This document shows, piece after piece, positions 54,537 to 64,000 of a DNA stretch of 64,000 nucleotides. The notes below the pieces were generated by a model that ran no database searches, had not been told where the DNA came from, and saw only the letters and a list, made by a program, of their open reading frames with translations. This stretch comes from Piromyces finnis (Eukaryota > Neocallimastigomycota > Neocallimastigomycetes > Neocallimastigales > Neocallimastigaceae), in assembly GCA_002104945.1 (NCBI GenBank), contig MCFH01000062.1, positions 186,001 through 250,000 of the forward strand, written 5' to 3'. Every line of letters begins with the position of its first letter. The stretch's first letter is position 1. Both the position numbers and the translations under genes were made by a program.

Positions 54537-55841
54537 ATGAGATTAAGAAGCAAAGTAATATATTTTTTAAATATTTTTTCGACAATTTTAATTCTACCAT
54601 TGGTAATTGCTGAAAATCAAAAATGTCATGTAACCAATGTCGGAACAGGTGTTTGCGTTAATGAGGATCAATGTAAATTAAATGGTAAACAAACTGGCAA
54701 TGCTAAAGTATATCCAAAAATTTGTAAATATGACTCGGAAAAGATTAAATGCTGTATAAAGGATGTCGATACACTTACAGATGGAACAATTCTTCCAACA
54801 ACAGGAAAATGTAAAAATATAAATGAAGGTAACTGTTCAGAAGAATCTTACACGAGATATAGGAACCAATGCCCAGGAGATGATGTTGTTCAACTATGTG
54901 TTCCAAATACAAATCTAAATAATAATACAGATATTGATGATGTAAATTTAAATTTAAATGATAACTGTCCTGAAGTTACAGTTAGTCAAATGCTGCCAAT
55001 GTTAAATCCAGCATACACAATTGCTGAAGTTACAATAAAATTTATTGAAGCGTATAAAAATTCTAGGCCATCTACATATAATTATATATCTGATTTAGCT
55101 ATGGCAATTGGCCATTATAGAGGAAAGTCTGGAAAAACAGTACCTGCAAGCAATACTCTAATTAATGAAGAAATGAAAAAGAGTTTGAAATACAAAAATA
55201 TGATAAAAGAACTAAAAAAAATAATTAAAGATAAAGTCACAGATGAAAAAATAGAAAATAAAACTGTAATAAGAAATGCAGAAAATTCAGGTAGAGGACT
55301 TTGGTGTTTAACGTTAGGAAGCTATTATGTCAATATTGATTATGCTTTTTATCCAAAATCCGGATGGAACACTGTTAAAATTCATTTTTCAGGATATGAC
55401 ACATGGGATTTTGAACACATCAAAAAAGAGAAAGATCAAAATGTTCTTAAAAATTTATGGAATGGAATAAAAACTGGAATATATAATATTCTTGAAGAAG
55501 ATATTCCAAGTTTTATCGCAGGAGATGGTAAAACATATGATATTACTTATGATTTTTATGACGAAGTAACTTTTTTTTATGGATACTCACCTTCAGAGTA
55601 TTTTAATTTTGGGAAAAGATCTGTAGATGCATCAAGCGAAATATGTAATTTTTACACATTCAAATACATTGATACATACGACTACATTGATGAAGATGAT
55701 GAAGATGATGAAGATGACGAAATATGTTATAATTATTATAAAGATGAAAATGGTTCAATAAATTCAATTCACTTTAATATTTTTAACATTGTTATTATTT
55801 TAACTTCAGTCATATTCTTGCAATTAATCAATTTATATTAG
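54537..55841 (+). CDS. Secreted cysteine-rich surface protein inside the Copia-type element
   Basis: 434 codons. Signal peptide about 1-25 (IFSTILILPLVIA). Residues about 30-75 form a small Cys domain (CHVTN...CVNEDQC...ICKYDSEKIKCC) reminiscent of clip-like folds. A second Cys segment (CKNINEGNCSEE...CPGDD..QLC) reaches about 120. Residues 140-360 are a mixed, soluble region (VSQMLPMLNPAYTIAEV, MAIGHYRGKSGK, LWCLTLGSYYVNIDYAF, FHSGYD-like). Then come a Lys-Arg site (FGKRSVD), an acidic DEDDEDDEDDE run and a hydrophobic tail (IFNIVIILTSVIFLQLINLY) typical of GPI anchoring. I do not recognise a family. It is intact, intronless and in sense orientation with the LTRs, so it could be expressed from the element or its own promoter. 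Confidence 0.85.
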   Translation: MRLRSKVIYFLNIFSTILILPLVIAENQKCHVTNVGTGVCVNEDQCKLNGKQTGNAKVYPKICKYDSEKIKCCIKDVDTLTDGTILPTTGKCKNINEGNCSEESYTRYRNQCPGDDVVQLCVPNTNLNNNTDIDDVNLNLNDNCPEVTVSQMLPMLNPAYTIAEVTIKFIEAYKNSRPSTYNYISDLAMAIGHYRGKSGKTVPASNTLINEEMKKSLKYKNMIKELKKIIKDKVTDEKIENKTVIRNAENSGRGLWCLTLGSYYVNIDYAFYPKSGWNTVKIHFSGYDTWDFEHIKKEKDQNVLKNLWNGIKTGIYNILEEDIPSFIAGDGKTYDITYDFYDEVTFFYGYSPSEYFNFGKRSVDASSEICNFYTFKYIDTYDYIDEDDEDDEDDEICYNYYKDENGSINSIHFNIFNIVIILTSVIFLQLINLY

Positions 55842-57657
55842 AATTACTTAATTTCGTCAACTTTACAATATAAATTCATTAACATTTTCACATATATAAT
55901 TATAAATAATCATTTATTAACATACATAATTTCATAAAATAACATTATTGTTATTGAAAGCATACATATTTATTTCAAGTAAATATATTGTTTGTGTAAT
56001 AATTAAATACATTAACTACTACTATTTCAATGAGAAAATATTCTTTCTGCCATAGGGGAAAGAAAAAATATAAAGAAAATACATAAAATTTATACAATTA
56101 GAAACATGAACTAGAATAATTAAATATTATTTGATTAGTTTGCATAAAATATCTTATTGTAATGAAATTATGCAATGAACATTGAAACTATCCTTGTGAA
56201 AATGTCAATCAATTTCTTTATGATAATTTCACTCAAATCAGTATTATATAATTTAATCCAGTATACTATTCTTTGAATTAAATCATTATAACAATACTTT
56301 AAGATAATATTTAGCCTCAAAAGCATTATTTATATTATTGCTTCCTATAAAGCAAATATATTACTGGTCAAATGCTCATCCCGTAGGCTGTTATTGCTAA
56401 TATACATAGCAAATATTTCAAATGAGGTAATTTATTAAAGTTAGAAATGCTTAGCGTGAAATGAGCATATTCTACATATATATATACTTTGAATAACCTA
56501 GCGTGAAATGGGTATATTCAATAATATTTTAACAACTTATCATGATTTAACTTAGCGTGAAATGAGTTATATTCATAGATAATTATTAATGATGGTTTTA
56601 GACCTATATATATTTAATTTGGTCCCATCAATAACAATGTAGCACCTTCATAGTAAGGGCTCCTTAGATTTAGATGACATTGATTCATCATATTTATTTA
56701 TTACCAACATTCAAGAATGTTGTGACGCCGTTTTAAAATATAATTTACGGTGATTTAGTAACCTCATATATAAATCGCCACTTTCAACGTAGTGAGTGAT
56801 CGCCAACCAATTAGCTGACATTCTAATTAACCGAGCCGACTTCGATATAATTTAGAAGAACTTTATTCTCTTCAACAATCGATATTTTAAATGTCATTAT
56901 CTTACAATATTAACTTGTTATAATTTTACTGGTATATCTACTTATTTTAATTTGAAGTAAAGAAATACATAATTGAGGAATATTTTATTCATTAGTTTGA
57001 TATTCTATGATTATCACTACATTAAAATATATTATCATGAAAATATTATTTCACTATATTTTAAAGGATAAGCAATTGAGAAAAATGAATGAAAACATTA
57101 GAATATGTTATTTATTATTTATATAGGTATTAATACTTATCGTATATGTTATGGAAAATTATTCATTATTATGAAAATTTGATGCAAAATGAATGAAATT
57201 TTATGAAATTTAAATTTCTCTTTTTCAAATCTAAGTATTTATTACTAAACATCTAGATTTGAGGGGGAAGTAGTGAATATACGAAATTTAAAATTCAAGA
57301 TAATAATTTTTGTTTCTAGTTAAACATTGGAAATAACTAAAACATTGCATAGAAACTAAGGCTTAATAAATAGAATGAATTGAAATTCAAATTGTAAAAA
57401 TTTATAAGATTCAATATGTAAAAATGAAAAGAACAAAATTTCAAATAAAAAGTAAAATATTCTTAAATATTATAAGAATAATTAATCAATACAAAAGGCA
57501 TAAAAGGAAGGAAAAACACCTAAAAGAAAATGTTAAAATTCAATATACATAAACTAAATAACTATTAAGAATTTAATTAAAATTTTACCATTATTAATTA
57601 GTATTTACAAATAGATTGAAATACAATTATGCTAATATTCTAAAGAAAATTGTAATT
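55842..57657 (+). other. 3' interior of the Copia-type element: decayed retroelement sequence
   Basis: No intact frame. The phrase TTAGCGTGAAATGAG(C) recurs three times near 56450, 56500 and 56555. About 56805-56880 translates, with stops, to NQLADILIN, similar to the end of Copia pol (usual QLADILTK). A second GAGGGGGAA purine tract at 57260 is followed by GTAGTGAATATACG, as if an older LTR element ended here. The interior may therefore be composite. Confidence 0.5.
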
Positions 57658-57895
57658 ATAAGGACATAAAACCAGAGAGTTATCCATAGGTTGTCCGAAG
57701 AACGTAAAACCAAGAAGATTAACCATAGGTTGTTAAGAGAACGTAAAACCAAAAAGAGTTATCCATATGTGTTGTCATAAGGACGTAAAATCAAAGGTTA
57801 ACCATGAGTTGTTAAGAAAACGTAAAACCAAAGAGGTAAACCATGCGTTGTCATAAGGACGTAAAATCAAAGAGATAAACCATGTGTTGTCTATA
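57658..57895. repeat. Degenerate 38-43-bp minisatellite
   Basis: Six tandem degenerate units of the form (A)GGACGTAAAA(C/T)CAAAGAG followed by (T)TA(A/T)CCAT..GTTGT. Alternate units resemble each other more closely (TTGTTAAG versus TTGTCATAAG), giving a two-unit higher-order period. No open frame spans it. Confidence 0.8.
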
Positions 57896-58262
57896 ATTCT
57901 GTGTAAATCTCAGAGAGATTACCAATATAGTTTATAGGATAATGTAAAACCGGAAGGGTTTTCAATCCTTAATGGATGGTATAACAATTTATGAATATCC
58001 AATCCAAATTTTAAACTTTAATACTACCAAATTATACAAAGGTTTTCAGTTTATCCATAAAAACGAAGTTATAGGGTAATATTTAAATTCTTTAAAGCAA
58101 TTAGCGAATAATATATGTGAAATATTTTAAATTCCAATTAATGAAATATAAAAATTTTAAACATTAGATTTAGTTTATAGTTAATAGTTTAGAAATAATA
58201 AAATGCACATATTCACCAGCAAACCAAATTTTACTTAGTAGAAAATTAGGTTTGAGGGGGAA

Positions 58263-58479
58263 TGTTAGAATATGTGAAACGTTATGTCACATGTATTCAA
58301 ATGTATTGAAATGTATTAAAACGTATTTGTATATATTGTATTTGATTATATGTTTAAGCCACAATGTAAATGTATAAATACATGTAGTTTTAGAAGAATG
58401 TAACGCAAGTAGTTCTTTATCATAAAATATATTAATAAAGTTGACATAATTATAAACCTAAATTAAACAACTCTTAATA
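58263..58479 (+). repeat. 3' LTR of the Copia-type element
   Basis: Identical to 53657-53873. It is preceded by TTTGAGGGGGAA (58251-58262), the polypurine tract typical of Copia elements, and followed by the target duplication AATAC. Confidence 0.88.
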
Positions 58480-58705
58480 AATACATAGTCTTAATTATTA
58501 ATAATAATAATAATAATAATAAAGAAATAAAAAAAATATCCTATTGTCCCTATTGTCTTATTATGTTATTAATAAAAATTATAAATATATATATATTTAT
58601 AATTTTACTAGATTGGTAGAACTAGAACAGTGATTTTAAAATAATTTATAAAATCTATATAATTATTATTGCATAATATTATATATTATATAATATTATT
58701 ATTAT

Positions 58706-58795
58706 TAATTCATTTTCAACTTCCAAATTATAATTATCGAATTCGGTTTCTAAATCGTCCTCTTCAATTCTTTCATATTTTTTATTTATGTTCAT
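58706..58795 (-). pseudogene. Duplicated 5' fragment of the acyltransferase gene (about 30 codons)
   Basis: The minus strand from ATG 58795 reads MNINKKYER and on through EEDDLETEFDN, matching the first ~30 residues of the gene at 62275-63603 with two substitutions, then runs out of homology at 58706. The upstream region (58796 to about 59215) matches 63604-64000 as well, so promoter and N-terminus were copied together in direct orientation. It is not a gene by itself. Confidence 0.88.
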
Positions 58796-59215
58796 TTTAA
58801 TTTTCTTTTTGTTCTGTTTTGTAATTAACTTTATTGACTACCTTCAAACTATAGAGTTCCTGACTTTTTTTAAATAATTAAATTTTTAAATGTTATAAAA
58901 AATAATGAATAATGAGGCATGATGAATTGATATGATAAATAAAAAAAATTAAGCAAATCAATTCATTGGATAATAATAATTATGAAAAAAATGTATTAAA
59001 ATAATTTGTAAATGAATCTTTTGTAGGTAGCTATGATTTTTACTTTTTTTTTAAATACATTCAATTACGTGAAGTGATTCTAATAATTAATCTTATAATG
59101 TGTTAATATATTATTATTAATTATGAATCATTGCTTATAGATGGCACTATTAAAATTCTAATAACTTTTATTTAAATATTGAAAATGTGGCTAACTTTTA
59201 ATTAGATGATTCATT
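58706..59215. repeat. Direct repeat with 63515-64000 (acyltransferase promoter and 5' end)
   Basis: About 490-510 bp at well over 95% identity by eye; offset about 4,808 bp. Differences are scattered single substitutions. The second copy runs off the window, so the full length of the repeat is unknown. Confidence 0.88.
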
Positions 59216-62083
59216 ATCACTTTAAATTTTTAATTGAATCTTTTTATTTATGATTTATAATTATATAAAAACAATTTATTATAATATATATTGATTTATT
59301 TACCTTTAATACTAACCAGATTAAGTAACCAATCACCAAAATACTATAAATAAATAAAACTTTATATATCGTATAAAAAAATTTTTTATTAATCTAATTG
59401 AATTTAAATTGCTTAATTCTTATAATTTACTACAATAAATTACGTAGTATAATTCATGTATAATATATCCCTAACCCTATATATTACAGCCAAATCAATT
59501 CAATTAAAAACTATAAATAAAGATAGTTTTATCAGCATAAATATGAAAATTGTCTTTATTTATAGTTTTTAATTGAAGTTAGAAAATATCAATTAATATT
59601 TTATATTACCATGATATATTGATTTATATTTATAATTAATATTACTATTTAATAAATCATAAAAAAACGTATAGGATAGTTAAGATATATTAATGATATA
59701 AATTAAACTATTTATTAATAAATATATAATTTGTTAAATGACTATTAAACTATTCCATATAGATTAAATTTTAAAAAGTTAATAGTTCTATTTCTAATAA
59801 TGTATACATTTTATTGATATTTTTTTATATCGTTTATTATATATATTGCCTTTTTTTGCAATATTTTTTTTTTTTACTTCATTTTATGGAAATACATTAT
59901 AATATACCTAAAATTAATAATACAACATAGTACAGTACTTTTATTAATTTTCTAATAAAATATGTATTATTAAGAATATTTAATGTTTTTCCATTTCTTA
60001 TGAAATAATAGAAGTTTTATATAAAAAGATGGTAGTTTTTTTTTGATGATTTAATTAACAAAAAATAAATGATTTAAACCACTTTAAATTAATCAACTAT
60101 ATTAACTCTATATTGATCCATATATTTATATTGAAATTAATATATTAAATTAATTTAATTCCATTTATTTAATTAATGTCTTACAAAACCATTGGATGGA
60201 TGATCTTTACCAAAAAAAAAAATTCAATTCAAAGAAATATTTTTACATTAAATTCAATTTAAATTTTATTATTTAATAGAGTTAATTAATTAAATAAAGA
60301 TAAATGGTAATAATATATTACTGTATATTAAAATTTTTTGATTCATATATTAATTCAATATATTATCATTATTTTAAAATATATTTTATATATTTTTTTA
60401 ACTAAAACCAAGGATAAAAAAATTAAATTAAATTCAATATATTAAAAAATACACAGTAAAAAGTCTTGTCTTTTCTTTATAAATAAGAAGTATTCAAAAA
60501 CTTAAAGCCATAATATAATTATTAATATTTATTATGTTTATAAGTCATGTTAATGGACTAGTTGTATATTCAGCTAAAATATTATTGTTAATTATCATGA
60601 AACTAGACAATGACTGAAATTAATGTATTTTACATTTACCATACATTTTAATTTATTTTACATACTTTGTTAATCCAATAAAATAGAGAGTTTGAGTTTA
60701 TTTTAACCTTAATTTTTATATAAAAAATAATATATTAATAAAATCATAATTCATATTATTTATATTATTAATTTATTAATATATTGTATTTAAATATTTT
60801 TATTAGTGCATTGATGCTTAAAATATTAGAAATTATAAGTATTACGTCATTCCTTTTAACTCTTTACTTTTTATATATTTCAAATATATTTTTTTTATTA
60901 AACCTTAATCTTTTTCTGACAATAAATGCATTCATACATTCATAGTTTATTTCATATATTACTATATATAACTTTTATTTAATGGCTATAGCTTTATTCA
61001 ATTATTCTTTTTTTTTTTTTAATAAAACCGGATATTGATAATATTGATTTTATTTTATTTTTAATGAATACCTTCTATTTAATGAAACATGTTATTTTTT
61101 TTTTAAATAAAAAAGTCAATAGTAAAAAAAATGTTTATGTATACATAATTGTAAAAATACAAAAAAATTGAGAAAAAAAATGAATAAAATGAAGGAAATA
61201 CTATGAAAACTTAAAACACAGATTAAATAATTTATTACCAAAATAAATTAATTATTAAATTTAAATACTTTACATAGACAGTAATGGCAATACAGATATT
61301 AAGCATTAATACTAATACAATCAAACCATTGACAACATAATATTATATTATAAAGATACACTAGTAAAACGGTGAACATAAAAGAAAAAATTTTAGTTGG
61401 ATCTATAAGTAATTCATATACCCATAGATCCAATTGAAAGTTATCAAATGCTTTTATATATTTTTTTAATTATAAATAGATAGATATGAATATAATATAT
61501 TTTCTAAACTTTGAAAATATGAAATATTATACTAATATTATATTTGTTATTAAAAGATAAACTATCTTTGAAAAATGGAATATAGAAATATCCTTTATTC
61601 AATTTTATGAATTATTATATTATATATAAATATTGAGATGTTGAATTTTTTAATAGACTCCAATTACTTAAAAGTATTTATAATTTGTAAAAAAAATAAA
61701 ATAGACATTAATATGAAAATTGAAAAAAATAATAAATAATTATTATATTGAAACCCTTTTTTCTTTTAATATTGTTTTGTTTATTATGATTAATTTTATA
61801 CAGATACCAAATTTGAATTGATATTTTTCTAATAATTAATATTAGTAGATCTATACTAATAATCCTCTGCAGATATTACTAAACCATTTTTCTTTTCCTT
61901 ATATCTAAACTTAATGATCCTAATGTTTCTACAGATGAACTTTCCAAAGAATTTATAATTCAGAAAAATAATTAAAGTTTTTAAAAATTTGATTTTATTA
62001 CTTTATCCATTGTATTTTCCTTAAGAATGATATAATAGCTTATTTACATTTTTATACTATTACTCTAATTATTATTATTATTA

Positions 62084-62152
<69 letters not shown>

Positions 62153-62274
62153 CTATTTATATAATATATTCAATTAAAAATATCTATATCTACAAAGTTT
62201 AAACTTTTCTTGTTACTTTTTTTTTAATAAAAGATTATTAAAATTAATAAACTGTAAGTTTTTTTTTAGCAATA
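59216..62274. other. Long A/T-rich intergenic region with a stem-loop and a microsatellite
   Basis: About 3 kb without a supported gene. 59500-59576 is a perfect 24-bp inverted repeat. About 62068-62150 is an (ATT)n microsatellite with a few GTT interruptions. Short poly(T) and poly(A) runs are common. Otherwise I see nothing. Confidence 0.6.
59500..59576. repeat. Perfect 24-bp inverted repeat (stem-loop)
   Basis: TCAATTAAAAACTATAAATA-AAGA at 59500-59523 pairs exactly with 59553-59576 around a 29-base loop. Such perfect pairing in neutral A/T-rich DNA suggests a recent origin, a miniature inverted-repeat element or a structured transcript; I cannot tell which. Confidence 0.8.
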
Positions 62275-63603
62275 TTACATAAACTGTTTTATGAATGGGA
62301 TTTTTCTTAATAAATGAACTAAAACAAAACATGTAGCATAAATGATTGAAGAATAGATTGGAACCCAATAAATTGGATTAAACATTTGAGAATGGAAATT
62401 CAATTTATAAAAGATATGATAGATTGTTAGATGAATTAAATAAACGCCCATGGAATAATCTGAAAACACTTTTAGGATTCTTAAAAAACCTTGTCCTCTT
62501 TTGGATACCCAATCATTAACAGCATATTTAAAGAAGACAAAAAATCCATAGGCTGCCATGCATACATTAAAATTGTAGTATTTTGAAAGGTTATGAACAT
62601 TTTTATTATAGTGATAGCAAGAGATAAATCTAAAGGCTATTGAAAGAACAGAACCTATCAATCCAATAAGATAGGAAAGGTAAATGTATCTCTTTTTTGA
62701 AAATTCATGACTAGCAACCATATAGCCAATTACATAATAACCTAAATAATTACCGGCAGTATAAAGGACAAGATTTTCAACATATTTTTGAAAAACGTCC
62801 AAGTCTATACCGAAAACAATAATAAAAAACTGATAAACAGTTGGAACAATTTGTGCAACAATGCAACATAAGGCAACAAGGTACCATCCTAAAGTTCTAT
62901 CTTTGACAATCGGGCGATAGAGTGGTGTTGTAAGATATATACCTATTGTAAAATTTAAATACCAAAGATGGCCACCACCTCTTATAATACACACTTTAAT
63001 TATTTCGATAATCAAGTCCTTATTAAATGTATAGTGTTTATCGTCATACTTTAAAATATATTTATCAAAAATACCGTAATAGAGAGTCCAAAATAAGTAG
63101 CATTTAAAAATTCTTGGAATATACTTTTTAAATATCATTTCGAGAGTCATTTTCTTTTTAGGGTCCAAAAAGAGCATACCACTAATCATAATAAATAATG
63201 GAACACATGGTCTTGCAAAAGCACAGAAAGCTATCAATATTCTACCATTAAAGCTCTTATAGTTTATTTTTGGCTTTAAAAGAATGTTACAACAATGAAT
63301 AAAAACCACTAAATAACTAGAAAATACTCTTAAACAATCAACCCAATAGAGTCTTGTTGGCTTTTGACTTTCTTTATTTTTAAAATTTTCAACTTTTAAA
63401 GTTTCTACATTAATTATTGGAAGTTCTTCCTCGACAACAGTTGATTCATTACTACTATCTATGACTTTGTAATTATTATTATCATTATCATTGTTATTAA
63501 AAGATATTTCTAAATGTTCTTTTTCAACTTCCAAATTAAAATTGTCGAATTCGGTTTCTAAATCGTCCTCTTCACTTCTTTCATATTTTTTATTTATGTT
63601 CAT
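62275..63603 (-). CDS. Acyltransferase family 3 integral membrane protein
   Basis: 442 codons. About 85 N-terminal residues are cytosolic, acidic and Asn-rich, then the Acyl_transf_3 fold: RLYWVDCLRVFSSYLVVFIHCC (first helix with the conserved His), a PCVPLFIMISGML second helix (usual PLFFMLSGFL), then eight or nine further hydrophobic segments (for example YLFWTLYYGIFD, GHLWYLNFTIGIYLTTPLY with the conserved WYL, YSMGVYLIHLTIYHIFY near the end). Family knowledge: these proteins transfer acyl groups to exported or lipid-linked carbohydrates. The fold is widespread in bacteria, and in gut fungi it could be a transfer, but I cannot show that here. The short basic C-terminus (RKIPFIKQFM) is cytosolic. 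Confidence 0.92.
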   Translation of the reverse strand: MNINKKYERSEEDDLETEFDNFNLEVEKEHLEISFNNNDNDNNNYKVIDSSNESTVVEEELPIINVETLKVENFKNKESQKPTRLYWVDCLRVFSSYLVVFIHCCNILLKPKINYKSFNGRILIAFCAFARPCVPLFIMISGMLFLDPKKKMTLEMIFKKYIPRIFKCYLFWTLYYGIFDKYILKYDDKHYTFNKDLIIEIIKVCIIRGGGHLWYLNFTIGIYLTTPLYRPIVKDRTLGWYLVALCCIVAQIVPTVYQFFIIVFGIDLDVFQKYVENLVLYTAGNYLGYYVIGYMVASHEFSKKRYIYLSYLIGLIGSVLSIAFRFISCYHYNKNVHNLSKYYNFNVCMAAYGFFVFFKYAVNDWVSKRGQGFLRILKVFSDYSMGVYLIHLTIYHIFYKLNFHSQMFNPIYWVPIYSSIIYATCFVLVHLLRKIPFIKQFM

Positions 63604-64000
63604 TTTAATTTTCTTTTTGTTCTGTTTTATAATTAACTTTATTGACTACCTTCAAACTATAGAGTTCCTGACTTTTTTTAAATAATTAAATTTTTAAATG
63701 TTATAAAAAATAATGAATAATGAGGCATGATGAATTGATATGATAAATAAAAAAAATTAAGCAAATCAATTCATTGGATAATAATAATTATGAAAAAAAT
63801 GTATTAAAATAATTTGTAAATGAATCTTTTGTAGGTAGCTATGATTTTTACTTTTTTTTTAAATACATTCAATTACGTGAAGTGATTCTAATAATTAATC
63901 TTATAATGTGTTAATATATTATTATTAATTATTAATCATTGCTTATAAATGGCACTATTAAAATTCTAATAACTTTTATTTAAATATTGAAAATGTGGCT
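63604..64000. promoter_or_regulatory. Upstream region of the acyltransferase gene (duplicated at 58796-59215)
   Basis: Probable promoter region by position only. It is conserved in the copy at 58796-59215. No specific binding site is recognisable. Confidence 0.45.

Larger units (their letters stand above)
53657..58479 (+). mobile_element. Non-autonomous Copia-type LTR element carrying a secreted-protein gene
   Basis: Two 217-bp LTRs (53657-53873 and 58263-58479), identical as far as I can compare by eye, are flanked by a perfect 5-bp target duplication AATAC (53652-53656 and 58480-58484). A GAGGGGGAA purine tract lies directly before the 3' LTR, giving + orientation. The interior (4.4 kb) has no intact gag or pol. 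It has at most decayed fragments, including NQLADIL near 56808-56830, reminiscent of the Copia RNase H end. The one intact gene, at 54537, encodes a secreted protein. Identical LTRs mean the unit inserted recently, so it was probably mobilised with proteins supplied in trans. Confidence 0.82.

Overview
The window looks like nuclear DNA of a very AT-rich fungus, most plausibly an anaerobic gut fungus (Neocallimastigomycota). Composition is extremely A/T-rich with long homopolymers and trinucleotide microsatellites. Predicted proteins are rich in Asn/Ser/Thr. Several genes encode secreted proteins with signal peptides, Lys-Arg processing sites and hydrophobic GPI-like tails. Two genes carry hevein-like chitin-binding (CBM18) modules, and there are Ty3, Copia and LINE retroelements. 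The assignment is inference from style and content; no rRNA or marker gene is present.

Layout. 1-12,070 is a nest of three retroelement insertions: an old, broken Ty3/gypsy element; an inverted solo LTR inside its protease region (5-bp target duplication CTCCA); and an intact-looking Ty3/gypsy chromovirus inside that LTR. 12,066-13,166 is a secreted-protein gene whose 3' end appears cut by the old element's LTR.

16,301-39,566 is a giant inverted duplication: two arms of about 11.5 kb around a spacer of about 250 bp. From the centre outward each arm carries an RNA polymerase largest-subunit (A'-like) gene, a family-1 uracil-DNA glycosylase homologue lacking the catalytic Asp, a CBM18 secreted protein, a GPI-type secreted protein in the opposite orientation, an ankyrin-repeat protein and a giant secreted coiled-coil protein. 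The left arm runs on into the complete 1,860-residue coiled-coil gene, whereas the right arm stops inside its copy. The right polymerase copy carries four single-base indels near the palindrome centre. The polymerase and glycosylase look like nucleocytoplasmic-large-DNA-virus or virus-like-plasmid genes in a fungal setting and are the most unusual content here.

39,567-64,000 holds intergenic DNA with microsatellites; a decayed pseudogene of a bacterial-type glycoside-hydrolase-like family; a full-length LINE with endonuclease and reverse transcriptase and tandem 5' monomers; and a secreted protein with six CBM18 modules and a Thr/Pro/Val repeat stalk whose frame is broken by two 1-bp losses. 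Next comes a Copia-type LTR element with identical 217-bp LTRs and a perfect AATAC target duplication. It has no intact gag-pol but carries an intact 434-residue secreted-protein gene. The window ends with an acyltransferase-3 membrane protein gene, whose 5' end and promoter are also duplicated 4.8 kb upstream on the + strand.

The genes do not form a metabolic pathway. The common threads are secreted or cell-surface proteins with repeat expansion, virus-like information-processing genes, and retroelement activity that breaks, copies and may carry genes.
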